Shown: in pieces, positions 35,481-47,689 of the stretch
How positions within the stretch are numbered: the stretch's first letter is position 1
Layout: each line of letters opens with the position of its first letter
Assembly (NCBI GenBank): GCA_029961685.1
Contig: JARWKL010000008.1
Span: forward strand, 5,086,501 to 5,150,500
Source of the DNA: Aristolochia californica
Taxonomy: Eukaryota; Streptophyta; Magnoliopsida; Piperales; Aristolochiaceae
Direction of reading: 5' to 3'
DNA length: 64,000 nucleotides
Program-made: the position numbers and the translations under genes
The notes under the pieces: model-generated
Databases searched by the model: none
What the model was told of the DNA's origin: nothing
Seen by the model: the letters and a program-made list of their open reading frames with translations, nothing else

Positions 35481-36340
35481 AGTTGTAAGCAATTCGAGGC
35501 AACAAACAATATGATAAATTGCTCCATTATCGAGGATCCATGTGGCTTTCTTACTTTGAGAGGAGAAGTAGAGGGTTTTACCTCAAAGTTCGTCATGGGT
35601 TGAGGAGTTACCCACATGATTTGCCATGGAGGACTTGTTATTACTGAGAATTTGTAAGATTTGTTGGCATTGCTCCCAAGTAAAAGGGAAGAGTTGGAAT
35701 TGATCTTCTTCTTTGTGTGCTTAGGTAATTCTGCATTGTTGAGTTTTCAACAAAAATCAACTATATGATTCTTCCGTCCGCAATAAGTGTACCTCAAATG
35801 TGGCCAATAATTTGCAACATTGTGACCATCTTTGTTATATTTTGTACACGTGCACTTATGTTGAATATATGGCTCATACATGAGGTTGGAGGGTATTTTT
35901 GTACAGGATATTTGTGCCTTTCTATACAAATATGTCTAGGGTTTAGTATAAATACGTATTATATAACCCTAATTGAAGTTAATGAATTTACCAGTGTCGT
36001 TCACTTTTTGGACGTAGGCACACTGCTGAACCACGTTAAACCTTGTGTGTTCTTCATTTTTGTAGAATTTCATCATTGAATTGCCGTATAGCTCGTAATA
36101 GCCTCACGTTTTACAACAAAGTATCACTTTTCTTGTTTGAATTCTTGACGGCAAAATCTGTTGCCTCAAATTGAACTATGCTCCTTTTAACAAATACATT
36201 TTTCTGTCGTTCATGTTTGAGCATGAGGGAATAAACTTTGCCGATCTTTGGCAAATGATCTATTGTCAATATCTGTCCACGTACTGTAGTAAACGACTCA
36301 ATTAATCCCATAAAAAACTTAGATTATTTTCTGTGTTTCT
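35481..36340 (-). pseudogene. Copia G protease and gag segment
   Basis: Minus strand: gag frame 36311-36111 (ESFTTVRGQILTIDHLPKIG); then, after the LTR-like insertion, a Cys/His-rich knuckle region 35855-35747 (CTKYNKDGHNVANYWPHL, then CGRKNHIVDFC); then the protease signature WILDNGAIYHIV near 35560-35525, where the usual D-S-G appears as D-N-G. The reading continues past element A at 33483. Confidence 0.8.
35859..36118 (+). repeat. Solo-LTR-like insertion in copia G gag
   Basis: TG...CA ends (TGTTGAATAT...TTACAACA), a TATA-like AGTATAAATAC at about 35947, and a 3' part ending ACCACGTTAAACC...CCTCACGTTTTACAACA, as in a retroelement R-U5. It splits the gag knuckle from upstream gag. The flanking five bases (ACTTA versus AAGTA) do not match, so the boundaries are uncertain. 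Confidence 0.4.
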
Positions 36341-36768
36341 TGATTGTAGAGACTAAGTTAAGAGTTCCATCCAAATTCTCTCGATTTGTTAAACTAATGA
36401 CTAGTTGATTACTAATCATCAAATCACTCTTTTATATATGGAAAAGTGAGTCGTAAAGTCTTCGTTCGTATGGTTAGAGACATTGGCGTGACTCAAAGCT
36501 CCGCTTCACAGGAGAAAGGCGTCATTGAAGGCGAAGCGTCGCTTGCCGCACCGGAGAGGCATACTGGCCATTATCCGTTAAGTGTGCGAAATCTTACAAA
36601 ACGATTTCTATGGGTCTCCGGTACGCTTTGCTGGTGTGCGAGGAGCTGTAGCCTGTACGCCGTTGCGTGGAGACTCCTGTGAATTTCCCTCCTTGTAACG
36701 TGTAGAAGCTCCTTATCCTCAACCATACTCGTCTCTCAGTCTCTCAAATACGGTCTGAAGTCTGAGCC
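36341..36768 (+). promoter_or_regulatory. Upstream region of the EF-P gene
   Basis: About 430 bp between the copia G gag remnant and the EF-P ATG. It turns from AT-rich to GC-rich near 36450, and the last 90 bases (CTCTCAGTCTCTC) look like a CT-rich plant 5' UTR. The promoter must lie here or in the retroelement beyond. A TATA-like TTTATATATGG lies at about 36431. Confidence 0.4.
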
Positions 36769-39700
36769 ATGGCGGGGATTGTTTCCTTGCATCTCTCGTC
36801 CAATTCTCGTCTTCGAACCGCGTCACTGCCATTCCCTTCGAAACTCGGCTGTCCAATGCGGCTTACAAGAATGCCTCAGAATCCCCGATTTCCGAGTAAG
36901 GTTCTTCATTGGCTAAATGTTTGTGTTTTATCCACATATTGCCTTTGTTTTGTTAATTCATCTGTCTCTCTGTTCTGTTTCCAAACTTCAGAAATTTTTG
37001 CATTCACTAGTAACGATATCAAAGTGGGTTCGAGCGTCGAGGTAGATGGTGCTCCTTGGCGGGTTCTCGGTACGTTTTCGTTTTTTTCCTTAATTTATCT
37101 TAGCACTTTTCCGTACTTTTTAAGATTTAATGTACGCGTACGGGCATTCATCTACCTCTTGACCCTTTTTCTCTATTCCTCTCTTAGTTATTCGCTTATT
37201 TCTATACATCCGAAAGCCTGCGACGTCTATTGCTCTCGTTTTTTTCTTACTGGGCAATTGGGCCCTGCGATAATCTTGATTCTACAGTCTATTGCTTAAG
37301 GGACCGAATTCGGTTTCCTCCCCCATTAACTTATCAAGTTACTATTGCATTCACCGATATCAATTTGGGAGCTCATTTAGCAATGGTGGTTCGTTAGCCT
37401 CCCCCGGTTACTTGAGGTTTCCTTTGATTTAGAATCTAGAACTTATCAGCTAATATGGGTTCTCAAGGCATTTACCTTGTTGCATAAATTTCTTATATGT
37501 TTCCCATATGCTTCTGTTGCTAAAGCTTATGTTTCATTTGGATGAATTGGAATAGAGTTTCTTCATGTGAAACCTGGAAAAGGAGCAGCATTTGTGAGAA
37601 CCAAAATGCGCAATTATGTAACTGGAAATATAGTTGAGAAAACATTTCGAGCAGGAAGTACGGTAATATCTTAGTAACCTAATGTTGGTCTGCAACATTT
37701 TTGTATTGATTAGTATTGCATGTGTGTTCTTATTATACAGTGTTAATTATGACAAGCAGTGTAGGATAAATATTATGTTAACTTGAGTTTGTCTTGAATA
37801 TGTTGTAAACTATGATTCCACTGGTTTTTTTTTGTTTGTTCTAAATATGTTTATTGACTACCATTTCTCAGTTTGTAATCTACGCAGTGAAAGAGTAAAG
37901 GAAATATTTTTGGTCTTTTATCAATCTCTCATGTCATTTTTGGTCTTTCACCAATCTCTCATGTTAGTTTTAGCCTTCCACCAATCCCTCTTCTTATTTC
38001 ATGGTGTATTTGGTCTTTTTAGAATCCTCTACTGGAACCAGGACTACTAAAATGCAACCCTTTAAAATTTAAGAAATTCATGAATGACCATTGACATTTA
38101 TTTCTGCTAACTAACTTTAAAACATGGGGTGTCGAAGATGAAAAAGCACATTCCATAAATTTTTTTATCTTTCCACAACAAGAACTTGAAGGTGAATTCC
38201 ACTGATGTCTATCCCACTTTTTTTGTTTTGAATGAAGATGTATAATGTCTATCCCACCTAATAGTCTCATATTGAAATAGTAGGACCATATTGGAACTAG
38301 GTCCCACATCTGATGTGAGGTCTAGACTAATTTACAGAGCTCACAGATTTTACATTGTGTAGAAGTTTAAAATTATTTTACCAGGGCATTTTTTATCCGT
38401 TCTACCACTTCTTTCTGTTAATGCAGCTGGTGTTTGTCTAAATATTGATTTTACACTTAAGTAAATATTTTAGGAAGGGGGAGTCCAGTGTATAATAAGC
38501 CCATCTCTTTTGTTTGCTCCATCAAGATGTTATATTTGTTGGTGTTGTTGTGACTTTTATAGGAATGTTTTAATAACTTCCAAAAAAAACTAGCAATTAT
38601 GCAAGCAAAAAGTTAAAATGTAGCATTTCATGTATGCTTTGGAACAACAAACCTTTTTTTCTGGATGATAGAACTATTTAATGGTTATTTTTAGTTTTTG
38701 TTTAATTTCACCGTTATTTTGAAGTTGATATTTTCTTCTTCTTGTCTCATTGCTTTTGAAGATAAATGAGGCAAATGTCATGAAGGAAACCAAACAGTAT
38801 ACATACAAAGATGGTTCTCAGTATGTTTTCATGGACTTGGTATGCCCCTCTACTCTCCTTGAATGAAGTACTGCTTTTTTCTCTCTCTGACATTACAATT
38901 TTGTGAGGCTTGTGATGTAGAGAGGAGATATTTTTCAGTTTATCCATCTATACTAACTTCAAGAGTTAATGTTTGTGAATGTCATTCCATTACTAGTTAC
39001 TTTTCCACTTTACAGACAACTTATGAAGAAGCCCGTCTAAATGAGGCAGATATAGGCAATAAGAAAAAATGGCTGAAAGAAGGCATGGACTGCAATTTAC
39101 TCTTCTGGAATGGCCGGGTATGCCCAAAATGATCTATTTGTTCTGGACCATCTGTGTTTCACAATGATCGCTCTTTTTCAAGGAGTGTAATAATTTATGT
39201 GTCTCTCTTGATGGAGTTTGCTTGTTATTTTCTATATTGTATGCATGATTTTATGATTTTACACAATTGCATGTTCACATAAATGTATCAGTTCAAGTTC
39301 TTGACTGTTTACAGGTAATCGACTTTGATCTTCCCATTACTGTTAAATTAAAAGTGGTTGAAGTGGATCCAGGCGTCAGAGGAGACACTGCTCAAGGTAA
39401 TGCTTGTAGCATTCTATTCATAAGTTTCAGCAGTTTTCAAGCTCATGAAAGCATTTGATAATGTTGATGATATCACAGGGGTGTGTAAAGTCTTCATGTA
39501 GTGTTTTGGATCACACGTGTTCATAATTTGGACCCTTCATTGGTCAGGCTAGGCTTACTTGCTTGTTTCCCAGTTTGCTGCTTTTACTTGTATCTGTATT
39601 TGCTTGCTCGAGGGTCTCGGTACTTTTTCTTTTCAACATTAATACCCATACAGTTGTCTCCTCTTTCTATTATAAGTGCAGTTAGTCTTAATATTTGGTT

Positions 39701-40080
39701 GGAAAAGCTGCAAATACTCGCAATCATCTTTGCTTATCATTTTCATTTTTCTTCTATGTCATTGTTGTTAATACAAACACCATATGGGAAGTGAGGGATG
39801 ATGGATTTGTTGGACAGATTTGTAACTTCACCATATGGATTCATTGCACTAAACTAATGTGTTTATTTGTTTTTTCTTTTTTCAAGAGTGAGAAAATTTT
39901 GTGGCTTTCTTCCTCCTATATGGTGAATTCTTGAATTCTGGTTGTCTTGCATTTGCTACAGGTGGGTCAAAGCCAGCAACTCTTGAGACAGGTGCTGTTG
40001 TTAATGTTCCTTTATTTGTAAATACTGGAGAAGAAATATTGGTGGATACCAGAGCTGGAACCTACAGTAGCAGAGCATAA
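36769..40080 (+). CDS. Plastid-type translation elongation factor P (EF-P)
   Basis: Seven exons join in frame: 36769-36895, 36992-37069, 37556-37662, 38762-38839, 39016-39117, 39315-39396 and 39962-40080 (TAA), giving 230 residues. Residues 1-45 form a Ser/Arg-rich, acid-poor leader of the chloroplast-transit type. Then come the EF-P N-terminal domain ([20 protein letters not shown], then [19 protein letters not shown]), the central OB domain ([18 protein letters not shown]) and the C-terminal OB domain ([20 protein letters not shown], ending [18 protein letters not shown]). K77 in PGKGAAF sits where bacterial EF-P carries its modified Lys/Arg in the loop that reaches the ribosomal peptidyl-transferase centre. 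EF-P relieves stalling at consecutive prolines; here presumably in plastids. Bacterial-like sequence fits an organellar protein, not eIF5A. No lesions seen. Confidence 0.93.
37070..38761 (+). other. EF-P introns 2 and 3
   Basis: Introns 37070-37555 and 37663-38761, GT-AG. The second carries a short imperfect tandem repeat near 37912-37990 (TTTTGGTCTTTCACCAATCTC-like unit shortened). Nothing else recognised. Confidence 0.6.
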
Positions 40081-40793
40081 ATGTTAATTCTGAGATAGCT
40101 CTTGTGTTTTTTCTTGGGCAAAATTTTGGATTTCATGCTGAAGAGATTGTTTTTGTTGTCAAACAATACATTTTAGTTTATAATAATATGGTCAATTTTA
40201 CTTTAGATGGATTCAAATCGATTCTACCATGATCTAACTTGGAACTCAACGAATTCATTCCCATGTACAAGTAAAAAAACATGGGTAGATCAACTCTGGT
40301 GAAGTAAACCAATTGATTGGTATTAAAGTTATCTGCTTAAATGGAATGAAATATTGGACACTCTCTGAAACGATGTCATGCACACAAGACGGATACCCAA
40401 GAAAATGAGTCTTAACAAAGCTCACTTTTCCAGTTACGACTAGAGAAAACATAAAACAACAGTGTTCTTGACACTGCTCAATCCATCGAGGTTCACATGG
40501 AGACTCAAATCATGGTCCACTGGCCTTTTATAATTGGAATAAGAAAAGACAAGTAAAACAAATACAAGCTAGTGGATTATCGAATTTCTCAACCAACACT
40601 ACTACTATCTTGAATAACTTTTTCAAGTTTGATCAAGATGATTTTCCTAAGAATATGCAATTTTATGCTCTAGAGAAGTTTTTTTTTTAGGCCTGCATTA
40701 AATGAGCCATTTGGATTATTTGCAAAACCAAAAAATCCTAACCCATTTAAGATGTTAAAAATCAATTATCATTTTTTGGACAATCGATGAGTC
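40081..40793. other. EF-P 3' flank
   Basis: 3' UTR and AT-rich spacer, no gene recognised. Sequence at 40690-40790 with GAGCCATTTGGATTATTTGC-like wording resembles 44150-44350 in theme and may be one older repeat split by element B. Confidence 0.4.
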
Positions 40794-41043
40794 TGTTGAT
40801 TTTTCAGGACTCCATGGATTACATCCTAGATAAAGAAGAGAGATAAAAGGAGAACACATGAGGAAGAAAGAGGAGAAAAATGGGGGTTTGGACTAATCCA
40901 AACCCTCCCCCTTAAACTTTATTTATAAATAATAAAAGTACAATATTATAATTATACCCTTCACCTTAGTAAGAGTAAAGAAGAGACAAAAAACATAAAC
41001 TAACTACATCAATGACCCTCCAACGTATTCATTTCTTCTCACA
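40794..41043 (-). repeat. 3' LTR of element B
   Basis: About 250 bp, aligning with 43792-44044. Its distal end is diverged (TTCTTCTCACA versus ATCTTCCAATA). Confidence 0.8.
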
Positions 41044-41324
41044 CCTCAAATTGGGAGGTAATGGCAGTGATCCAAACTTGAAACAAATAGTATATAAGTA
41101 GTAATAATCTCTTCTATCACGGTGTTCCAAAGATAAGTATAACACCGGGCACAGACTCTCAAACGGTAAAAATAGATGATAAAATATAAGTCGAAACCAA
41201 CTTCAAATGATTTCGAACAAATATAGTGATAATAATCACTAAAGTGGGTAATACTCATGATTCACAAGACGACGATAGAAAAACCCAAGGGTACCAATAA
41301 AAAGCCTCAAAGGACTTAAAAACA

Positions 41325-41325
<1 letters not shown>

Positions 41326-41377
<52 letters not shown>
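41326..41377. repeat. (CA)n(TA)n microsatellite in element B
   Basis: Uninterrupted CA dinucleotides to 41368 followed by TATATATA. Confidence 0.92.
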
Positions 41378-43791
41378 CAAAGGGATAAACTAAAGCAACA
41401 CTCCAAAAAAAGTTAGCCAAAGGGGTAAGAGAGAGTCAACTAAAGGATGGTAGGACAAAAAATGCCAAATAATAAGAGGATAACGGGAATCAAATGAAGA
41501 TAAGATCTTGAGACCACCGTGTGCTTTATTTTTCTAAAAAATTCAAATTCTTCATCAGATGAACCAATGCCTACAACAATCAACAAATAATAAACCCAAA
41601 GCAAGCAACCGAAGAGTTCTTCTTTAGTAATAGCATATCAATTAAAGAGACCCAATAGGAACAATAGAAAAGGGCCAATGTCCAAAATAACACATACCAA
41701 ATGGGCAGTTATATAGCAACGGATAAGTGGTAAATAATGAAAGTCCTTAAGAGTAATAAAGACACATGAAATAATCTGCAACGAGTCCATCATTGAATAA
41801 GGAAGCAGTGCTCCAAGTAATAAGTTGGAACCGAATAATAAGCTGTCCATAATCCAAGATAATAATCAAGCCAAAGTCAAAGATCCAAGTCAAGAGTGGG
41901 TGAGCTTGAGTTAAAAAACTGAGTTACAACGAGTCGGTGTCAGACCAATATAGCCGAGTCATGGGAAGAATTGATATAGAACTCGGGACTTGGATCAGTA
42001 TACCAGAGGTAGGGAGCAAGTGGACCGAGTCAGGCTGACTTGAGTCCGAGTTGACTCGATCCAAGTTAACCCGAGTTAACCCGAATAGAATAAAATTAGT
42101 ATGGTTGCTCATTTACTAGGTTAACCTGGCAAATTAAATATACCAACGATCACCTCTCTCTCTCTCGGCTTCCCTCCTGTTTCTGCAGCGGAGCAATGGT
42201 CACTTTTAACAAAAAACCAGAGATAGAATCAGAGCTGGTCTTGAGAACCAGAGAGTCGGGTCTTCATCCTCCAAAAACAGCTGGTGCAATGGCTGAAATG
42301 GTGGAATCAATTAAAAAACAGCAACTTTCAGATGATAGCAACAGAGACTAACCAAGACACTTGTGAACTCGGTTTAAAAGCAGTAAGCCAGACCAACAAG
42401 ATAAACTTTTGAAGATAACTTTTTGGAAAATTAATCAATCAGCGACAAATCAGTTTGCATATCTGGTATCCCAACAGGTTACGATATGCCAACACATTCA
42501 GAAAGTATAACTTCCAAAGATAACTTGTTGGCAAATTAATCAATCAACAACAAATCAGTTAGTGTATCTGATATCCCAACAAGTTATGATATGCCAACAA
42601 ATTCAAAAGGTATAACTTTCACGGATATGAGATAAATTTCACACTGATTGAGAGCAAGTTATGTCCTCCAGACAAAGCAACTTTCCAAAACTCTCGATAT
42701 GCCAGAACAAAATATGAATCCAGTCCTGAGCTATAAATAGAAAGCGGTCTCAACAATCACATGTAAAATCCACTGTAATCTCTTTGGTGATGCCATACAA
42801 CAATGTAGCGAGTCATGGAAAAACCTTTTCTAAAGTGAGTACTCTTTGCCAGAAATAAGACGATCGACGATAGATACCAAAAAGATGCCAATGATAGTAA
42901 GCCACCAGTTGGAAGATAAGACACCAACACTTCTTCGAGAAATAACTTCTACGAGAACCTTTAAAAAATTAAGGTGTTTGTATCCTATTGTCCAAACACC
43001 AATCATGTAGAATCAGCTACGGGAATCAGCAATAGACTTTGCGATACTTATGACGTTCTGATATAAAGGCAACCTTGTTGATACAGAGAGTATTTAGATA
43101 AGTATTTTGATACAAAGACCTTTTGACCAGTGGTTATAGTATAGTGGTGAGTAATCTGATACATAATCGCATCCTTGCTTTCACCAAGATGACAACAATA
43201 TGATCTGATGAACTGGGATCACTGTATGCTATGAGAAGACAATGCTTTTGCCAGAAGTTTAGCAAAAGAAACAATATTAATATTGTCATGATGGGGACGA
43301 TGCATCAATTAGAAGAGTGAGGCCACCAAGTAAACCTCAATAGTAAGTTCTCGCATTCAATCAGATTGGGCTGCCTAATCTAATCATTTGAGTAGCAAGG
43401 TTTCATTGGCTTCTTCGGATCCGTCAATTTTCTTGGAAACCGTTGCTCACACAAAATCATCGAGTAGAAGCTCCTTCACGACCAAGTTGAAGTCGAATTC
43501 ACTTGAGTTAAGAGACCCTGGCTCAAAACTTGACTCATTATTATCAAGCAGCTTTCACCAAGATTACCAGAGGGAAGAGCAAAAAGATCAACTTGGGAGA
43601 TCAACTCAGAATGGGTTTGATGGCCAGGCTGGATGAGACCAAAGAGCAATACCAAAGTAGTATTAGAGCAATATGATTTTGAGAGATAAACCAAAGAGAG
43701 ATTAACACTCCTGAGTAGATACCATTAGCAATTGATCATCCACCGAGCAATAACAAGTTTGGAATTCTAGAAAACCAATACTCTGATACCA

Positions 43792-44044
43792 TGTTGATTT
43801 TCAAGACTCTATGAATTACATCCTAGGTAAGGAAGAGAAGGGAGAAATGAGAGCACATGATGAACAAAAGGGGAGAAGAATGGGGTTTTGGACTTAGCCC
43901 AAACCCTCTCCCTTAAGCTCGATTTATAAACGATAAAAGTATAATAGTATAATTATACATTTCACCTTAGTAAGAGTGAAGAAGAGACATAAAACATAAA
44001 TTAATTACATTAATGACCCTCCAACATATTCATATCTTCCAATA
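43792..44044 (-). repeat. 5' LTR of element B
   Basis: About 253 bp, abutting the primer-binding site. Confidence 0.8.
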
Positions 44045-45228
44045 GGATAAAAATATCTAACTAGCCATTCTTTGCCCATTTAGAATGATAAAAAAATATT
44101 TATCTTTTTTTGGATCATCAGGGAATTGATTCGAATTGATCCACAACCCATTTGCATTTTATTTTGCCTCATTTGAAAAATTCCGATTTTAATGGATTGA
44201 TTCACATCAAACCATATTGTTAGGATATCCAATTTTTATTTGGATCTCAATCCTTGATTGTTTTAGATTGATCCACTTTTAGATGATCTATTGGAAATAA
44301 TCCATTTCAGAATGAATCAATAGTTTGATTTTAAAAACTCTTTGTATTGAATTAGTCATGGAAAGTTTAAATTTGGCTTATACATAATGTTTCGATTCTT
44401 TAAAAAATGAATGGTCTTTCTCTTGTCTTCTACACAACATCATTCTTCCAACCTTAACTATGGGTCTTCAATGACAAGTTGAAAAATCAATTTATTAGTT
44501 TGAACTTTTGCCATAGACCGGTTAAATCTGTATTGGAGACACGTGTCTAAATACATTGATCAATTGTTAATACTACACTTTCAGTCTACCTATTATTTTA
44601 TCATCCAAACTAAGGAGGTAAACATGGTTTAGATAAATGGGTTTACAATCTCACCATTTTTAATAATGACAAAATCATTACCATAAAAATAAAATTTTAA
44701 AAAATATGTTGATAACTTTGAGTTTTTGATATAAAATAAAGTCCTAAAGATCTATCTCTTACATCGTAAGGACTTAATTTCACCTAGATATATGCTTTTG
44801 CATATGAAAAATTCCCTTAAGAATATGTTCCCTACAAAAAAAAGGCCTTTTATAGTCTCCTTTTTTTGTCATTACTAAAAAGAGTAAAAATAGGGAAGAA
44901 TAGACTTCTCATTTATCCTATGGATTATTAAGCACTAGATATAAAATACACTTCTTAGGAAATTTTATTTGCCAGGAAATTCACACATATTATTATTTTT
45001 CTTATGTATCAACACATAGTTTGTCCCTTTAAAGCAATGCTTCTCGAAAGCCATGCTTGCTTACCTTCAAACGGTTGATGTTTCCTCTCTTTTGTCATTA
45101 TCAAAGAAAAATCTCTAAAGGAAACATTCTAGATGTGAAAAACTAAGAATGCAACATAGATGAGTTGATTCACTCAATCCATACCAAATATATAGTTAAT
45201 TTGTATATTATGCTTCCTATAGACATCA

Positions 45229-45269
<41 letters not shown>

Positions 45270-45299
45270 AAAAGGATATTGACTAGTTTTTAGATTTTG
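44045..45299. other. AT-rich spacer between elements B and F
   Basis: No gene or element recognised. It contains a (TC)n tract at 45232-45264. The true left edge of copia F may fall in its last part. Confidence 0.4.
45232..45264. repeat. (TC)n microsatellite
   Basis: About 16 consecutive TC units. Confidence 0.92.
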
Positions 45300-46306
45300 A
45301 TGATAACAAAACTTAAGTTAAGAGAGATAATTTTTTGCAATTCAAAGCATTCCAACTGCATTACCTTCAAGTGACACAATTGCAAGGTTTATGAGGAAGA
45401 ACCATCAAATCCAACACAAAACCTTATTCAAATGGATAGTAGCATTCTATGTAATTAAGAGACTGAGTGACATGAGATATAATTATGTAAAAAACTAAAG
45501 TCTTTTCTTTCTCTCATGTATTGTGGTTTTATGCCCTCATACTATAAATAAGAAGTAAGGGGCTAGACCCATGTACTTAGGGGTGGCATTGAGCCAGTTT
45601 GGGAACAGTTCGAGCTCGGCTTCGTTCAACTTGACCCATCCTGATCTCCAATCTAATTCAAGACCTGGGTTTTGTTTGTTTAGTTACATGAGCCAACATT
45701 GACTGAGCCTCGGTTCGGTTTGGCTTGTGAGCTCACGAGCAGGCTCGATAACTTAAATGTCTTCGGGTCTTCGGGGAGTCTTCAAAAATCAGATTAGAAC
45801 TTCAAGTTTAGGATTGACTTTCAAATTCAAGAGACTTCGGGACTATAAAATTGCTACTCTTTCCTCTTGCCCTCTCCTACAGTCCTCCTCTTTCATAAAC
45901 TCCCCACTTATCCCGTCTTCTCTATCAAATTGACAGAGCCCAACAACTCTCAAACTCTGCCCTATAATGAAGAGATGCCCTATTTCAACAACGCCATCAC
46001 CATGTTCTTCACAGCGGAACGCCTTCCCATTTTTACCCTATTTCTCAACCTCTTCAATCAACTGATTTTCACCAAGATTCCTTGTTGCCGATGAAACATA
46101 ATAGATGTAAAAGGTATTCTCTGTCCATCTTTACTTATAATTTTATAATATTTAGGTTGTATAGAGAGCTTCCTCTGACAATAGGATCTTTTTTGTGAAA
46201 TATTTTATATTCTTTCTCTATTTCATTTTTTTTACCTTGCTTTTGTTGATTTGTTTTAGGTCACATTTTCCCTCCTTACTTCTATTAGCTTCTATTAGCT
46301 TCTATT

Positions 46307-46426
46307 ATGTGATTTTGTTATAATTTATGTGATTTTGTTATAATTTATGTGATTTTGTTATAGTTTATGTGATCTTGTTATAGTTTATGTGATTTTGTTA
46401 AAGTGTATGTGCTTTTGTTATAGTTT
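46307..46426. repeat. 20-bp tandem repeat, six copies
   Basis: Six consecutive units of ATGTGATTTTGTTATARTTT with few substitutions, in the left subterminal part of the hAT element. Confidence 0.92.
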
Positions 46427-46440
46427 GGGTCCTTTTGGAT

Positions 46441-46740
46441 AAGTTGGGTTCTAACATAAATGAAAATTATTATTTTTCTAATTTTATTGCATGTTCTATT
46501 CTTAAGTTGGGTTCAAACAGAAGATTATTTTTTCTAATATTATTGCTTGTTCTATTCTTAAGTTAGGTTCAAATAGAAGATTATCTTTTCTAATATTATT
46601 GCCTGTTCTATTCTTAAGTTGGGTTCGAACATAAATTAAGATTAATTTTTCTAATATTATTGCCTATTTGATTCTTAAGTTGGCTTCGAAAAAAAATTAA
46701 TATTATTTTTTTTCTAATTTTATTACCTGTTTTGTTCTTT
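46441..46740. repeat. 56-64 bp minisatellite, five copies
   Basis: Each unit begins AAGTTGGGTTC and contains TTTTTCTAATATTATTGC and a CTGTTCTATTCTT-like end. Copies differ by substitutions and small indels. Confidence 0.88.
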
Positions 46741-47689
46741 ACTGTAATCTCTGATACTTATTGTGGAGATTTATTTCTATCTTTGTAAATTGTAATAGTT
46801 ATAGGCATAGTCAATGGTAACAACAGTAATAAAAAAATTATGCATATTAAGAAATAGTTTGTGCTGCACGAGACTACTTAGACCAACATCCACATAAAAA
46901 TAAATAGCATGAGCTACAAAAGTAATACTTATTGAGTTATTGTAGCTCTACACAAGAACAAGATATTGTTTTCTACAATTCACTTCTTCTGCACACCCTT
47001 TTTATATTTTATGCTCGTCTAAGAAGTGATACTTATTGTAGATCATGCTATTTTTTTATGTACTCATGCTATTTCTTTTTCTTAACAATTCTCATGCCTA
47101 GGTTGATTATCTGCACCACCTTGAAAAGGCTACACAAATTTGTAACTACCAATGAAATTAGGTAGCTGCTTTATATTACTATTGGCCAACGTCATTACAT
47201 CCAAAAATTAGAATTCTATCGTACAATCCCTATGAATCTTACACGAAGGGTGTCTTCCCTAAGAACAAATCTTGCATGTAGAACTAGCATGGTGTGTAGC
47301 CTTTGAATTTGTCAAAAATGACAATGAAGCCCTGCAGAGAATTTCCCAACTTTGCAAAATGATCAACCTCTAAATTTGCTTCTTGTGGGACTTGAGAGTT
47401 GAGACCACTTAATTTGTAAAGCTTGAGATAAATCTTCATTTTGAATAGGTTGTTGCTTAAATTTCCACGTATAGTTGTTCTTACCCTTAGGCCTTGGCCC
47501 AAGAGATTAATGTTTTGGAATCACTTAGAATAATTACTAGAATCACCAATTATTTGTTCATATTTCTTTTCTAGGATGTCTTTGTTGTTCGAGTTTCTAT
47601 TTTTATTTGTTTTTATTTGTATTTTTTTAGAAGTAAGCAGTAGAAATGTGAACTTCTTCTGCTCATTTGACATCTATAGCTAACACTAG

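Larger units (their letters stand above)
25426..36340 (-). mobile_element. Ty1-copia retrotransposon G (outer, decayed)
   Basis: Minus-strand order from high to low coordinates: gag (36311-35747), protease (near 35550), integrase (33480-32640), reverse transcriptase (32116-31158), RNase H (26388-25681), then a purine tract and a short 3' LTR. It is split by copia H (26277-31194), by LTR element A (33484-35480) and by an LTR-like insertion at 35859-36118. The 5' LTR is absent; the element breaks inside gag about 430 bp before the EF-P start codon. 36340 is approximate. Confidence 0.8.
40794..44044 (-). mobile_element. Gene-less LTR retroelement B
   Basis: LTRs 40794-41043 and 43792-44044 (plus reading TGTTGATTTTC...), with primer-binding site TGGTATCAGAG on the minus strand directly at 43791-43781 and purine-type tract CCTCCCAATTTGAGG next to the 3' LTR (41058-41044). 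No gag/pol motifs are visible. The interior near the 3' LTR is related to element A in inverted orientation, and 41590-41850 is related to 52010-52220 of element C. Five-base flanks (GAGTC versus GGATA) do not match, so the target duplication is lost or the ends are slightly off. Confidence 0.8.

Noticed and set aside
40690..44350. TSD for element B
   Set aside because: The flanking pentamers GAGTC and GGATA do not match; I keep the element on LTR, primer-site and purine-tract evidence only.
46307..46740. Possible CRISPR-like array
   Set aside because: Repeats are directly adjacent with no unique spacers, within a plant hAT element: ordinary tandem repeats.
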